From Flavobacterium limnophilum (lineage in GTDB: Bacteria; Bacteroidota; Bacteroidia; Flavobacteriales; Flavobacteriaceae), in assembly GCF_027111315.2 (NCBI RefSeq), contig NZ_CP114289.2, positions 3,162,001 to 3,226,000 of the forward strand: 64,000 bases of DNA, given 5' to 3'. The translations under genes were made by a program, and so were the position numbers. Positions 24,705 to 33,787 of the stretch are shown here, piece by piece (the stretch's first letter is position 1; every line of letters begins with the position of its first letter). Under the pieces are notes generated by a model that searched no databases, was not told the origin of the DNA, and worked only from the letters and a program-made list of their open reading frames with translations.

Positions 24705-26510
24705 ATGACTCAAAATACCACTGACCAATTTTTCAAGAACCCCGTTTTAGGCCATCCAGCAGGATTATTTGTGCTGTTTTTTACCGAAATGTGGGAACGA
24801 TTCTCCTTCTACGGAATGCGCTCCCTGCTTATTTTATTCCTGACAGCATCGGCAATGGACGGAGGTTGGGAATGGAGTCGCGAAAATGCTTCATCCCTTT
24901 TTGGTTCTTACGTTGGACTGGTTTATTTGTCCACGATGTTGGGCGGATATTTTGCCGATAAAGTCATTGGTTTTCGTTGGGCCGTTGTCGTTGGAGCTTG
25001 CCTGATGACTTTGGGACATGCCTCGATGGCCGTGGAAACCGAGTTTTCCATTTATTTGGGATTGGTTTTATTGGTTTTTGGCAACGGATTCTTCAAACCC
25101 AATATGGTTTCCATCATTTCCGAAATGTACAAAGACCGACCCGACAAAAAAGACGGAGCTTATACCCTGTTTTATATGGGCGTGAATGCTGGTGCTTTCT
25201 TTGGAATCTTGCTTTGCGGCTATTTGGGCGAAAAAGTGGGCTGGAGTTACGGTTTTGGATTGGCAGGAATTTTTATGTTCTTCGGGATGTTGCAATTTTG
25301 GTTGTCCCAAAACATATTTGGCAACATTGGCTTAAAGCCAAACAAAGAAAGCAAGGCAAAAATAGAAGTATCGGATAGCGACAAAAGAAACCCTTTCACA
25401 CCAATCCAATTGGGATTAATTGCGATAATGGCCAGCTTGGGATTGTTGTGGATTTTGAATGCTCCGGTTTCAAAAATTTCAGGAGGAAAAATAGATGTTT
25501 TCGGATTTCTGGGCGAAAACGGAAATTCAATTGCCATTCTTACAGCTTTGGTTTTGTTTATTATTTTGCTTGCTTATAGATTTACCCAATATTCCAAAAT
25601 CACGAAAGAAAAGTTGATGGCAGTGACCTTTTTTGCGTTTCTGACCATTTTCTTCTGGGCCATTTTCGAACAATCCCCAAACAGTTTGACCATTTTTGCT
25701 GCCGATTACACCAATCGTGTTTTGGAAGGCAATTGGAGCGTAATTTTTCTGGTGGTCAATTCCTTGATTACCATTTTGCCTTTGGCCATTATAACTTGGG
25801 TATTGACTTTATTATTTAAACAAACTTTCAAAAAATACACCTTGGCTGCCATAATTTTAAGTGCCAGTTTCGTGATTATTTGGACTATCGCCTTATGGAT
25901 GTTGGCCAAAGATTATTACACCGCTGGTTATTTATCCTTGTCGGATGAAACATTACAATTTTTAAAAATTGACAAAGTAACCGAACCATTGACCGAAGTG
26001 GCCGCAACCTGGTTTTCTACCTTGAATTCCTTGTTCATCATTTCGCTGGCTCCCTTGTTTTCGAAATGGTGGGAAAGCAAATACAACCCTTCCGTAAATT
26101 TCAAATACGGAATCGGAATGATGTTGCTTGCCTTGGGAATGGCTTGCGTGGCATTTGGAGCCAAAGACATCGAGCCTGGAGCCAAAACGGCTTCGGTCAG
26201 CATGATTTGGCTAATTCTGGTTTATCTTTTTCACACTATGGCCGAATTGTGCATTTCACCAGTTGGTCTATCTAACGTGAGTAAATTGGTTCCAGCCAGA
26301 ATGATTGCATTTATGTTCGGAGTTTGGTATCTTGCAGTCGCAATTGGCATGAAAGGAGCGGGAATGTTTGGCGAGAATATCGACAAAATTGCCAACGAAC
26401 ACGGATTGAGTTATTTCTTTTGGATGCTGACACTGATTTCAATTGTGGTGGGCATCTTTGCTATTATTATGTCACCAGTCATCAAAAAATTGATGCACGG
26501 CGTAAAATAA
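24705..26510 (+). CDS. POT-family oligopeptide transporter, copy 3 (long form)
   Basis: A third PTR2/POT protein, 601 residues. TEMWERFSFYGMRS lies at 27-40, GNGFFKPNMVSIISEMY in helix 4, and FFWAIFEQSPNSLTIFAAD at helix 7. It is about 100 residues longer than its neighbours, mostly through extra hydrophobic sequence in the C-terminal half (KKYTLAAIILSASFVIIWTI, then a soluble loop), which may add helices as in the 14-TM bacterial POTs. In copies 1 and 2 a Gly follows the Gln/Ser pair of helix 7; here it is Pro-Asn, which may shift specificity. A thioredoxin gene follows 42 bp later. Confidence 0.92.
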   Translation: MTQNTTDQFFKNPVLGHPAGLFVLFFTEMWERFSFYGMRSLLILFLTASAMDGGWEWSRENASSLFGSYVGLVYLSTMLGGYFADKVIGFRWAVVVGACLMTLGHASMAVETEFSIYLGLVLLVFGNGFFKPNMVSIISEMYKDRPDKKDGAYTLFYMGVNAGAFFGILLCGYLGEKVGWSYGFGLAGIFMFFGMLQFWLSQNIFGNIGLKPNKESKAKIEVSDSDKRNPFTPIQLGLIAIMASLGLLWILNAPVSKISGGKIDVFGFLGENGNSIAILTALVLFIILLAYRFTQYSKITKEKLMAVTFFAFLTIFFWAIFEQSPNSLTIFAADYTNRVLEGNWSVIFLVVNSLITILPLAIITWVLTLLFKQTFKKYTLAAIILSASFVIIWTIALWMLAKDYYTAGYLSLSDETLQFLKIDKVTEPLTEVAATWFSTLNSLFIISLAPLFSKWWESKYNPSVNFKYGIGMMLLALGMACVAFGAKDIEPGAKTASVSMIWLILVYLFHTMAELCISPVGLSNVSKLVPARMIAFMFGVWYLAVAIGMKGAGMFGENIDKIANEHGLSYFFWMLTLISIVVGIFAIIMSPVIKKLMHGVK

Positions 26511-26552
26511 TGGCATTGTTTTTGGGCGAAAATTTAAAAAAATTATATAAAA

Positions 26553-27014
26553 ATGAAGAAGATATTTATAACATTATTAGTCGTATTGGGTTCTTTCGCA
26601 GTGGAAGCCCAAGAATTGAAATGGGAAACCGACATCAACAAAGCCATAAAAGTTTCGAATAAAACCAAGAAACCGATGTTGCTTTTTTTTACCGGTAGCG
26701 ACTGGTGTGGATGGTGTATCCGTTTGCAAAAAGAGGTATTGAAAACACCCGAGTTTGCAAAATGGGCCACTAAAAATGTTGTTTTGGTAGAATTGGATTT
26801 TCCTAGAGGAAAACAACAATCCGATGTTATCAAAAATCAAAATAATGGTTTACAACAAACATTCGGAATTCAAGGATTCCCTACCGTTTGGTTTGCCACT
26901 GCCAATGTAAAAAGCGGGAAACCCAGTTATACCGGAATTGGAAACACGGGTTATGTTGCCGGAGGCCCTGCGGCTTGGCTAGCTGTCGCCGATGGAATCC
27001 TAAAAAAGAAGTAA
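26553..27014 (+). CDS. Secreted thioredoxin-family protein
   Basis: A 153-residue periplasmic protein. The signal peptide MKKIFITLLVVLGSFAVEAQ precedes a thioredoxin-fold domain with the active-site pair C52-GW-C55 in GSDWCGWCIRLQKEV, and the cis-proline loop GIQGFPTVWF. CGWC in this context resembles DUF255/thioredoxin_7 proteins that handle thiols in the envelope. The C-terminal glycine-rich TGIGNTGYVAGGPAAWL is typical of the Bacteroidota branch. It probably shares the transcript of POT copies 2-3. It converges on comEC with a 4-bp gap and no hairpin. Confidence 0.88.
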   Translation: MKKIFITLLVVLGSFAVEAQELKWETDINKAIKVSNKTKKPMLLFFTGSDWCGWCIRLQKEVLKTPEFAKWATKNVVLVELDFPRGKQQSDVIKNQNNGLQQTFGIQGFPTVWFATANVKSGKPSYTGIGNTGYVAGGPAAWLAVADGILKKK

Positions 27015-27018
27015 TTTT

Positions 27019-29055
27019 TCAATCCAATCTATAAAATCCCTTTTCGCCAGTTGCGTGAAAAGTGATTTTCTCTTTTAGGCAAGTCGCCTTCCATAATTTT
27101 TGAATCGTTTTGAAATTCGAGGCATCGGCAACAACCATTTTGGGTTTAATGGTTTGCAGGAAACGTTCAAAATTAATTTTTGGAGATTGGGTGAATACCA
27201 CAATATCTGGACGAATATCCATTGGATAAACGCCCAAGCTATCCACAACCAAGATTTTATTTCCATTAAAATAAATCAAGTTTCGCAATCTTTTTTTGAA
27301 TTTAAAACTACTGAAATTCCCCATCGAATAAGAAGCTAGAGTGTTATTTTTTGACACTGTTTTCAAAAGAATGTCATTGGCATACAAAGTAATGTCAGCC
27401 CCCTCTCTTTCTGCAATCATAGTGTTATTTTTAGAATTGAAAATAACTAATTCTCTCTGGTTTTCAATAGTCCAAAGTGTTTCGAAATAGGCAATTTGAC
27501 AAATAAGCACCCCAATCAATACCAAAACCAATCTTTTGAAACTTGGTTTCTTAAACCAAATAATTGTGCTAATAATCAATAAATACAAGCCCACCATCAA
27601 CTGCCAATTGAACGGAATATCCCGAAAGATGAATTGCTCTAACGAAGCAATGGAATTGATGATTTTGTTCAAAAAATAAATGCTCCACTCCAACGATTTG
27701 ACTAAAAACAACGGAACAAAATCGAATGCAGCCAAAACCATTACCAAAACACCCAAACCCATTATCATGCTCAAAAAAGGAATAATAACCAAATTGGTCA
27801 CAAAAAACAAACCCGGAAATTGGTGGAAATAATAAATACTCAATGGCAAAGTACCAATTTGTGCTGCTAAAGAAACGGTCAATATTTCCCAAAAATAATG
27901 AGCAATTTTATTTTTTGGTGTCCAAATTTGTGCCAAAAAAGGTTGCAACCAAAGAATAAAAAACAAGGCCAGATAACTCAATTGAAATCCCACATCAAAC
28001 AAAAATGAGGGTTGAAAAAGCAAAATGAGCAACATAGAAACCAGCAAAGTATGAAAAATATTGGTACTTCGCCTTAAATACATTCCGATGGCGACAAACG
28101 AAAACATCGTAACCGAACGGAGCACCGATGGAGCCAAACCGGCTATCAAACCGAACAATGACAAAGACAACAAAATAATAATCAACTTGATAAACGAACC
28201 CCGTCGAGTGTTAGGAAAAGGCTTTAAAAGAAAAGTCACGAAAAGCAAAATAAACCCTATATGCAATCCCGAAACCGATAAAATATGTACCGCTCCAGCG
28301 TATTGATAATCCTTGATAATCTCCGGCGAAATATCCTGTTGTTGCCCCAAAATCAAGGCGATGGCAACATTCAATTCGGCTTTGTTGAAATTGCTTTTCT
28401 CCAAGTTTCGAATGATTTTGGTCCGCAGTTTCGAAGTATAATACCAAACATCTTTTTGAATTATGGTCCCTGTTTTTATTTCGGATGCATCGGCATACAT
28501 CTGCGCATAAATTTGTTTGCCTTCAAGATACTTTCCGTAATCAAATTGATTCGGATTTTTGGCTGGACCGTTTTGGTATAAACTCCCTTTGATTTGCAAA
28601 TGATTTCCAATTTCGAATGGATGATTCAAGCTGTCTTTTCGAACATTCAAAAGCAATCTTCCCGACTTTACCACACCATCAATTTGGTTTACAAGAACAA
28701 CATAACGGTCGTTAAAACTGGAACTTCGCAGTTTTTCTCGAATGGTGACCGACACCGAATGTGGCTCTTCAAAAACTGCTTTAGCGTAAATATAATTGGT
28801 CGATTGAAAAGAATCCGTGTGGATGACTTGGGTGCTTGCTCCAATGGCAAAAGCAAGAAAATAAGTTGTCAGTCCAAAATATATTGGGTTTACGGCAGTT
28901 TTTTTCGAAACAAAAAAAGCAATAATGAAAGCACAACCAACAACAAAAAGCAGAGAAAAAACAAACGAAACAGTCGGTTTGAAGTAATAAGCAACCAGAA
29001 TTCCGGCCACAAAACCAATCGTTATTCTCGCCAATGGAAACTGCAACACTTTCAT
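27019..29055 (-). CDS. ComEC/Rec2-family membrane protein without a metallo-beta-lactamase domain
   Basis: A polytopic inner-membrane protein, 678 residues from MKVLQFPLARITIG. An N-terminal DUF4131-like region (soluble OB-type segment with LLLNVRKDSLNHPFEIGNHL) precedes the competence domain with AGAVHILSVSGLHIGFI and LAPSVLRSVTMFSFVAIG, the usual ComEC channel motifs. The tail ends in a short region (ILVVDSLGVYPMDIRPDIVVF) that looks like a remnant of the metallo-beta-lactamase domain, but no HxHxDH motif is visible. Role in DNA uptake is plausible but untested here. It is the last gene of the surE-lpxB cluster. Confidence 0.87.
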   Translation of the reverse strand: MKVLQFPLARITIGFVAGILVAYYFKPTVSFVFSLLFVVGCAFIIAFFVSKKTAVNPIYFGLTTYFLAFAIGASTQVIHTDSFQSTNYIYAKAVFEEPHSVSVTIREKLRSSSFNDRYVVLVNQIDGVVKSGRLLLNVRKDSLNHPFEIGNHLQIKGSLYQNGPAKNPNQFDYGKYLEGKQIYAQMYADASEIKTGTIIQKDVWYYTSKLRTKIIRNLEKSNFNKAELNVAIALILGQQQDISPEIIKDYQYAGAVHILSVSGLHIGFILLFVTFLLKPFPNTRRGSFIKLIIILLSLSLFGLIAGLAPSVLRSVTMFSFVAIGMYLRRSTNIFHTLLVSMLLILLFQPSFLFDVGFQLSYLALFFILWLQPFLAQIWTPKNKIAHYFWEILTVSLAAQIGTLPLSIYYFHQFPGLFFVTNLVIIPFLSMIMGLGVLVMVLAAFDFVPLFLVKSLEWSIYFLNKIINSIASLEQFIFRDIPFNWQLMVGLYLLIISTIIWFKKPSFKRLVLVLIGVLICQIAYFETLWTIENQRELVIFNSKNNTMIAEREGADITLYANDILLKTVSKNNTLASYSMGNFSSFKFKKRLRNLIYFNGNKILVVDSLGVYPMDIRPDIVVFTQSPKINFERFLQTIKPKMVVADASNFKTIQKLWKATCLKEKITFHATGEKGFYRLD

Positions 29056-29116
29056 AATTATAAAAGTAAACAATTTTTAATCGGAAATAACTTTAATTTA
29101 TCTGATATTAAAAAAA

Positions 29117-30229
29117 TTATTTCAAATCTTCCACAATCAATTTAGCTGTCTTTTCGCTGGCGCCAATGCCTCCCAATTTTTGTTCCAAAATATCGTATTT
29201 TTCCAAAAGATTTTGGCGATAATTAGGTTCTGTTATTTTTTTCAACTCCTCCCGAATACGCTTTGCATTGCAATCCTCTTGAATCAATTCGGTCACGACT
29301 TCTTTGTCCATAATCAAGTTGACCAAGGAAATATATTTAAGAGTAATAATGCGTTTGGCAATTTGATACGAAATCCAACTGCCTTTGTAGCAAACCACTT
29401 CCGGCACTTTAAAAAGTGCGGTTTCTAATGTTGCCGTTCCAGAAGTAACCAATGCTGCCGTGGCATTGCTCAACAAATCATAGGTTTTGTTCGAGACAAA
29501 TTTGATGTTTTCATTGGTAATAAAACCTTCGTAAAAAGAAAATTCCTGGCTTGGCGCTCCGGCAATCACGAATTGATAATCCGGAAAGTCATTGACCACG
29601 CTCAACATCACCGACAGCATTTTGGTAATTTCCTGCTTGCGGCTGCCCGGCAAAATGGCAATAATTGGTTTTTCATTCAAAAGATTTTCTTTTCTAAAAA
29701 CAGCAGCATCCATTGCAGGATGATTATGAATGGCATCAATCAGAGGATGACCAACAAATTCAACCGGAAAATGATGTTTGCCTTCATAAAAATCTTTTTC
29801 GAATGGCAGAATCACGTACATCTTGTCAACATCGCGTTTGATTTCGGTGATGCGATTTTCTTTCCAAGCCCAAATTTGAGGCGAAATATAGTAATGAGTC
29901 TTAATTCCTTGTTCTTTTGCCCATTTGGCAATACGCAAATTGAAACCGGGATAATCGATAAAAACAATCACGTCCGGCTTAAAATCGTTAATGTCTTTCT
30001 TACATATTTTAATGTTGTTCAAAATCGTTTTCAAGTGAAACAACACTTCCACAAAACCCATAAAAGCCAAGTCACGATAATGTTTCACCAAAGTGCCACC
30101 CACTTTTTGCATCAAGTCTCCACCCCAAAACCGAATGTCGGCATTGGAATCTTCTTTGTACAAAGCTTTCATCAAATTAGCACCATGTAAATCTCCCGAG
30201 GCTTCTCCTGCTATTATGTAGTATTTCAT
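29117..30229 (-). CDS. lpxB: Lipid-A-disaccharide synthase
   Basis: A GT19 glycosyltransferase of lipid A synthesis, 370 residues, joining UDP-diacylglucosamine and lipid X at the inner face of the membrane. It begins MKYYIIAGEASGDLHGANLM, the LpxB hallmark. It then shows DYPGFNLRIAKWAKEQGIKTHYYISPQIWAWKENR, AILPGSRKQEI and the TSGTATLETALFKVPEVVCYKG donor-site block. It sits with surE and a small membrane gene, in the same order as in other Flavobacteria as far as I recall. Confidence 0.96.
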   Translation of the reverse strand: MKYYIIAGEASGDLHGANLMKALYKEDSNADIRFWGGDLMQKVGGTLVKHYRDLAFMGFVEVLFHLKTILNNIKICKKDINDFKPDVIVFIDYPGFNLRIAKWAKEQGIKTHYYISPQIWAWKENRITEIKRDVDKMYVILPFEKDFYEGKHHFPVEFVGHPLIDAIHNHPAMDAAVFRKENLLNEKPIIAILPGSRKQEITKMLSVMLSVVNDFPDYQFVIAGAPSQEFSFYEGFITNENIKFVSNKTYDLLSNATAALVTSGTATLETALFKVPEVVCYKGSWISYQIAKRIITLKYISLVNLIMDKEVVTELIQEDCNAKRIREELKKITEPNYRQNLLEKYDILEQKLGGIGASEKTAKLIVEDLK

Positions 30230-30262
30230 TTTTGTTATTTAATCTTTGTTTAAAGCATAAAT

Positions 30263-30535
30263 TTATGCAAATAAAGTGATAATAGTAATTATAATAACGG
30301 CCAAAACGACGCCACGAGCCATAATTTCTTTATTCATTTTTAGCAAAATGCCAAAAGCCACTAAATCAAGAATCGACCCCAACGTAATTAATTTGCCAAG
30401 CTTCCCCTCAGCTTTCATCGATTCAACGCCTGCCATAAAATCATAGGCGGTAAAAATTTTGATGAAAAGAAAACTGCCCAATAACGAAGCCAAAATCCCT
30501 ATCACGAAACCTAACAATATATCAATTTTACTCAT
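30263..30535 (-). CDS. Small two/three-helix membrane protein between surE and lpxB
   Basis: A 90-residue protein I do not recognise by name. It has hydrophobic segments at about residues 7-29, 48-63 and 72-89, and a charged stretch AGVESMKAEGKLGKL between the first two. Its start overlaps the end of surE by 8 bp, and lpxB follows 33 bp later, so it is co-expressed with a lipid A enzyme. A role at the inner membrane is all that can be inferred. Confidence 0.75.
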   Translation of the reverse strand: MSKIDILLGFVIGILASLLGSFLFIKIFTAYDFMAGVESMKAEGKLGKLITLGSILDLVAFGILLKMNKEIMARGVVLAVIIITIITLFA

Positions 30536-31307
30536 TCCATTTCCAGGTGTTAAGTTGTTGTATGGCGTGATGTGCCGTTAAATCAAACTGCACTGGCACT
30601 ACCGAAATATAACCATTGGCAAGTGCCCATTCATCGGTATCTTCGCCATGGTCTTGATTTACAAATTCACCCGTTAACCAATAATAATCTCTGCCTTGAG
30701 GTGTTTTTCGCTTGTCGAATTTTTCCATCCAAAGTGCTTTTGCTTGGCGGCAGATTTTTATTCCTTTAATTTCTTTTTCACCTAATTTGGGGAAATTCAC
30801 GTTCAAAACCACACTTTCTGGCAGTCCTTTTTCCAAAACTTCCAAAGTAATGGTTCGGATAAAAGATTTGATGGGTTCAAAATCGGCATTCCAATCATAA
30901 TCCAGCAATGAAAAACCAATAGCGGGAATTCCTTCAATTCCAGCTTCAACGGCCGCACTCATCGTTCCTGAATATATCACGTTAATCGACGAATTGGAAC
31001 CATGATTAATTCCAGAAACGCACAAATCAGGCTTTCGTTTAATGACTTCGTTGACTGCCAATTTTACGGAATCAACAGGAGTTCCAGAACAACTGTATTC
31101 GGCAATGAGATCATTTTCTTTGGAAATTTTATTGATATACAAGGTGTCGTTTATTGTAATGGCATGTCCCGTTGCACTTTGAGGACTATCCGGAGCTACG
31201 ACCACAACATTGCCTATTTCTGCCATTACGGCAATTAATGCTCGAATTCCGGGAGCCGAAATCCCGTCGTCATTGGTCACCAAGATTAAAGGTTTGTCTT
31301 TTTGCAT
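30528..31307 (-). CDS. surE: 5'/3'-nucleotidase SurE
   Basis: A metal-dependent phosphatase acting on nucleoside monophosphates and sometimes on polyphosphate, 259 residues from MQKDKPLILV. The metal ligands are in LVTNDDGISAPGI (N12, D13, D14), with the remaining site in VAPDSPQSATGHAIT and SGINHGSNSS. The ATG at 31343 would add 12 residues without homology. It is the first gene of the surE-lpxB-comEC operon and diverges from the tail-specific protease gene. Confidence 0.94.
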   Translation of the reverse strand: MQKDKPLILVTNDDGISAPGIRALIAVMAEIGNVVVVAPDSPQSATGHAITINDTLYINKISKENDLIAEYSCSGTPVDSVKLAVNEVIKRKPDLCVSGINHGSNSSINVIYSGTMSAAVEAGIEGIPAIGFSLLDYDWNADFEPIKSFIRTITLEVLEKGLPESVVLNVNFPKLGEKEIKGIKICRQAKALWMEKFDKRKTPQGRDYYWLTGEFVNQDHGEDTDEWALANGYISVVPVQFDLTAHHAIQQLNTWKWNE

Positions 31308-31504
31308 TGAATAAATTTTCAAATTAAGATGGTTAAATTTCAAATAAAAACGTTGTGATTTTCAGCAAACAAAGAAACAAAATTAATCTAGTTCGAAGAT
31401 TAAACCCGAAACAAAAAAAACATTTTTATATCTTTAACAAAAATTTATGCGAGCCCGGTATTTGTTGGCATAGTTTTTACCGTAATTTAGATTTTAAAAC
31501 AAAT

Positions 31505-33772
31505 ATGAATACTATTATTGACTTTATGAAAAGAAATTATAAAATAATTCTTGCCGTGGTTTTACTTTCGGCGACCTTGTTTGCATTTAGAAATAATTCC
31601 ACCCAAAGCGTCAATTCTGAAAAGGACAAAATGCTTTTGGAATTATTGACTTTTGTAATAGAGAAAGGCCACTATAGTCCAGCTGCAATTGACGACACTT
31701 TTTCTAAAGGCATATATAAAGACTATATCCAGGCATTGGATCCGTCCAAAAGATTTTTCCTGCAATCAGACATCGACGAGTTTTCAAAATTTGAAACCCA
31801 ACTTGACAATCAATTATTGAACAAAGACTTGACTTTTTTCAATCTTACTTACAACCGTTTGATTAAGAGAATGGAAGAAGGCAAAAATTTATATAAAGAT
31901 ATTTTAAGCACTCCTTTTGATTATACCATTGAGGAAACTTTCAATACGGATTATGAAAAAGAGCCTTATGCCAAAAATATAGGGGAATTAAAAGAAAAAT
32001 GGCGTAAACAACTAAAGTTGTCAACCCTTTCCTCATTGACCGATCGCTTGAAAATCCAGGAAAACAAAGAAAAAGGGATTGTGGACAAAGATGCCAAAAG
32101 CAGTTCCGACGTGTTAAAATCTGCTGAATTTAACGATGATTTAAACTATTCGAAAAATGACAAATCATCAGACGGAAAACCAAAAACTTATGAGGAATTA
32201 GAAAAAATAACCCGTGAAAGTTCCTTGAAATCATTGAACGAATATTTTGGTTTTATGAAGGAATTAACCCGAGACGATTGGTTTTCCATCTATGTGAACT
32301 CCATTACGGCAAGATTTGACCCACACACCAATTATTTTCCACCCGAAGAAAAAGAACGTTTCGATGTAAGCATCAGCGGAAAATTCGAAGGAATTGGGGC
32401 GCGTCTTCAAAAGAAAAATGACTTTACCGAAATCACCGAACTTATTTCCGGAGGACCAGCCTGGAGAGGAAAACAGCTGGAAGCAGGCGATGTAATCATG
32501 AAAGTAGCCCAAGGAAATGGCGAACCTCTTGACATTGTTGGAATGCGTCTGGACGATGTTGTCAAAAAAATTAAAGGACCAAAAGGCTCCGAAGTTCGCC
32601 TTACCGTTAAGAAAGTGGACGGTTCCATCAAAACTATTTCTATCATAAGAGATATTGTAGAAATTGAAGAAACTTACGCAAAATCAAGCGTGGTGGAAAG
32701 AAATGGAGTGAAATACGGGGTGATTTATTTGCCTAAATTCTACATTGATTTTGAAAATGCCGATGGTCGAGATGCCGGAAAAGATATTGCCGCCGAAGTA
32801 GAATCCTTGAAAAAAGCGGGTGTAAACGGAATTGTATTAGACGTTCGTGACGATGGAGGAGGTTCGCTTTCGACAGTTGTGGACATCGCCGGGTTATTTA
32901 TCGAGCAAGGACCAATTGTACAAATCAAATCGGCTGATAGAAAAAAAGAAGTTTTGTATGACAGGGACAAAAAAATCGAATGGAATGGGCCATTGGTAAT
33001 TATGGTCAATAGTTTTTCTGCCTCGGCTTCAGAGATTTTGGCAGCAGCCATTCAAGACTATAAAAGAGGAATTATCTTGGGCAGTAAACAAACTTATGGT
33101 AAAGGAACGGTTCAAAACGTTATTGATTTGAATAAATTTGTTCGCAGCAGCAGCACTGGAGATTTAGGCGCCTTAAAAACAACTACCCAGAAATTTTATA
33201 GAATAAACGGAGGTTCAACCCAACTGGAAGGCGTGAGCAGTGATATTGTCATGCCGGACAAATATGCCTATCTAAAAATGGGAGAACGTGATGGTGATTC
33301 TGCAATGCCATGGGATAAAATAGACCCTGCACCATATACCACTTGGAAAAACAATGCCAATTTTGACAAAGCAATTGCCGAAAGCAAAAAAAGAATCGCA
33401 CAGAATCCACAGTTTAAATTAATCGAAGAAAATGCAAAATGGATTGACCAAAGAAGCAAAGAAAACGTATATAGCTTAAAAATGGATGAATTTAAAAAGA
33501 ACCAATCAGCTATAGAAGAAACCAATAAAAAATTCAAGGCGATAACAGATTATGATTATCACTTAAAGTTTACATCTTTGCCTCAAGAAAATGAAGCGAT
33601 GAAAAAAGATGCATCTCTCAAAGAAAAGAGAGAGAGATGGCACGAAAGTTTATCTAAAGACATCTATGTTGAAGAAGCTTTAAATGTCTTGGATGATTTA
33701 CAAGACGAGCCTGTCATCAAAAAAAGTGTTCCACCAGTAGCAATGAAAAAACAAAAATTAGTTAAATCATAG
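31505..33772 (+). CDS. prc: Carboxy-terminal processing (tail-specific) protease, S41
   Basis: A periplasmic serine protease, 755 residues from MNTIIDFMKRNYK (a nearby ATG at 31526 is also possible). A signal anchor at about residues 10-25 leads to a DUF3340-like helical N-domain, a PDZ domain (about 245-330, with ISGKFEGIGARL and SGGPAWRGKQLEAGDVIMKV), and then the S41 catalytic core. The catalytic pair is S507 in FSASASEIL and K533 in TYGKGTVQ, a Ser-Lys dyad as in E. coli Prc. A C-terminal DUF3340-like region completes it. It trims lipoproteins and murein-hydrolase regulators in other bacteria. The next gene starts 15 bp later. TATCTTTA near 31429 may be its -7. Confidence 0.93.
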   Translation: MNTIIDFMKRNYKIILAVVLLSATLFAFRNNSTQSVNSEKDKMLLELLTFVIEKGHYSPAAIDDTFSKGIYKDYIQALDPSKRFFLQSDIDEFSKFETQLDNQLLNKDLTFFNLTYNRLIKRMEEGKNLYKDILSTPFDYTIEETFNTDYEKEPYAKNIGELKEKWRKQLKLSTLSSLTDRLKIQENKEKGIVDKDAKSSSDVLKSAEFNDDLNYSKNDKSSDGKPKTYEELEKITRESSLKSLNEYFGFMKELTRDDWFSIYVNSITARFDPHTNYFPPEEKERFDVSISGKFEGIGARLQKKNDFTEITELISGGPAWRGKQLEAGDVIMKVAQGNGEPLDIVGMRLDDVVKKIKGPKGSEVRLTVKKVDGSIKTISIIRDIVEIEETYAKSSVVERNGVKYGVIYLPKFYIDFENADGRDAGKDIAAEVESLKKAGVNGIVLDVRDDGGGSLSTVVDIAGLFIEQGPIVQIKSADRKKEVLYDRDKKIEWNGPLVIMVNSFSASASEILAAAIQDYKRGIILGSKQTYGKGTVQNVIDLNKFVRSSSTGDLGALKTTTQKFYRINGGSTQLEGVSSDIVMPDKYAYLKMGERDGDSAMPWDKIDPAPYTTWKNNANFDKAIAESKKRIAQNPQFKLIEENAKWIDQRSKENVYSLKMDEFKKNQSAIEETNKKFKAITDYDYHLKFTSLPQENEAMKKDASLKEKRERWHESLSKDIYVEEALNVLDDLQDEPVIKKSVPPVAMKKQKLVKS

Positions 33773-33787
33773 GAATTACTTTTATTA

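Noticed and set aside
28594..29145. 183-residue plus-strand ORF opposite comEC
   Set aside because: Antisense to a well-supported membrane protein; its residues are typical of reverse-complemented hydrophobic codons (Asn, Lys and Gln rich).
29573..30190. 205-residue plus-strand ORF opposite lpxB
   Set aside because: Fully inside lpxB on the other strand, with no recognisable domain.
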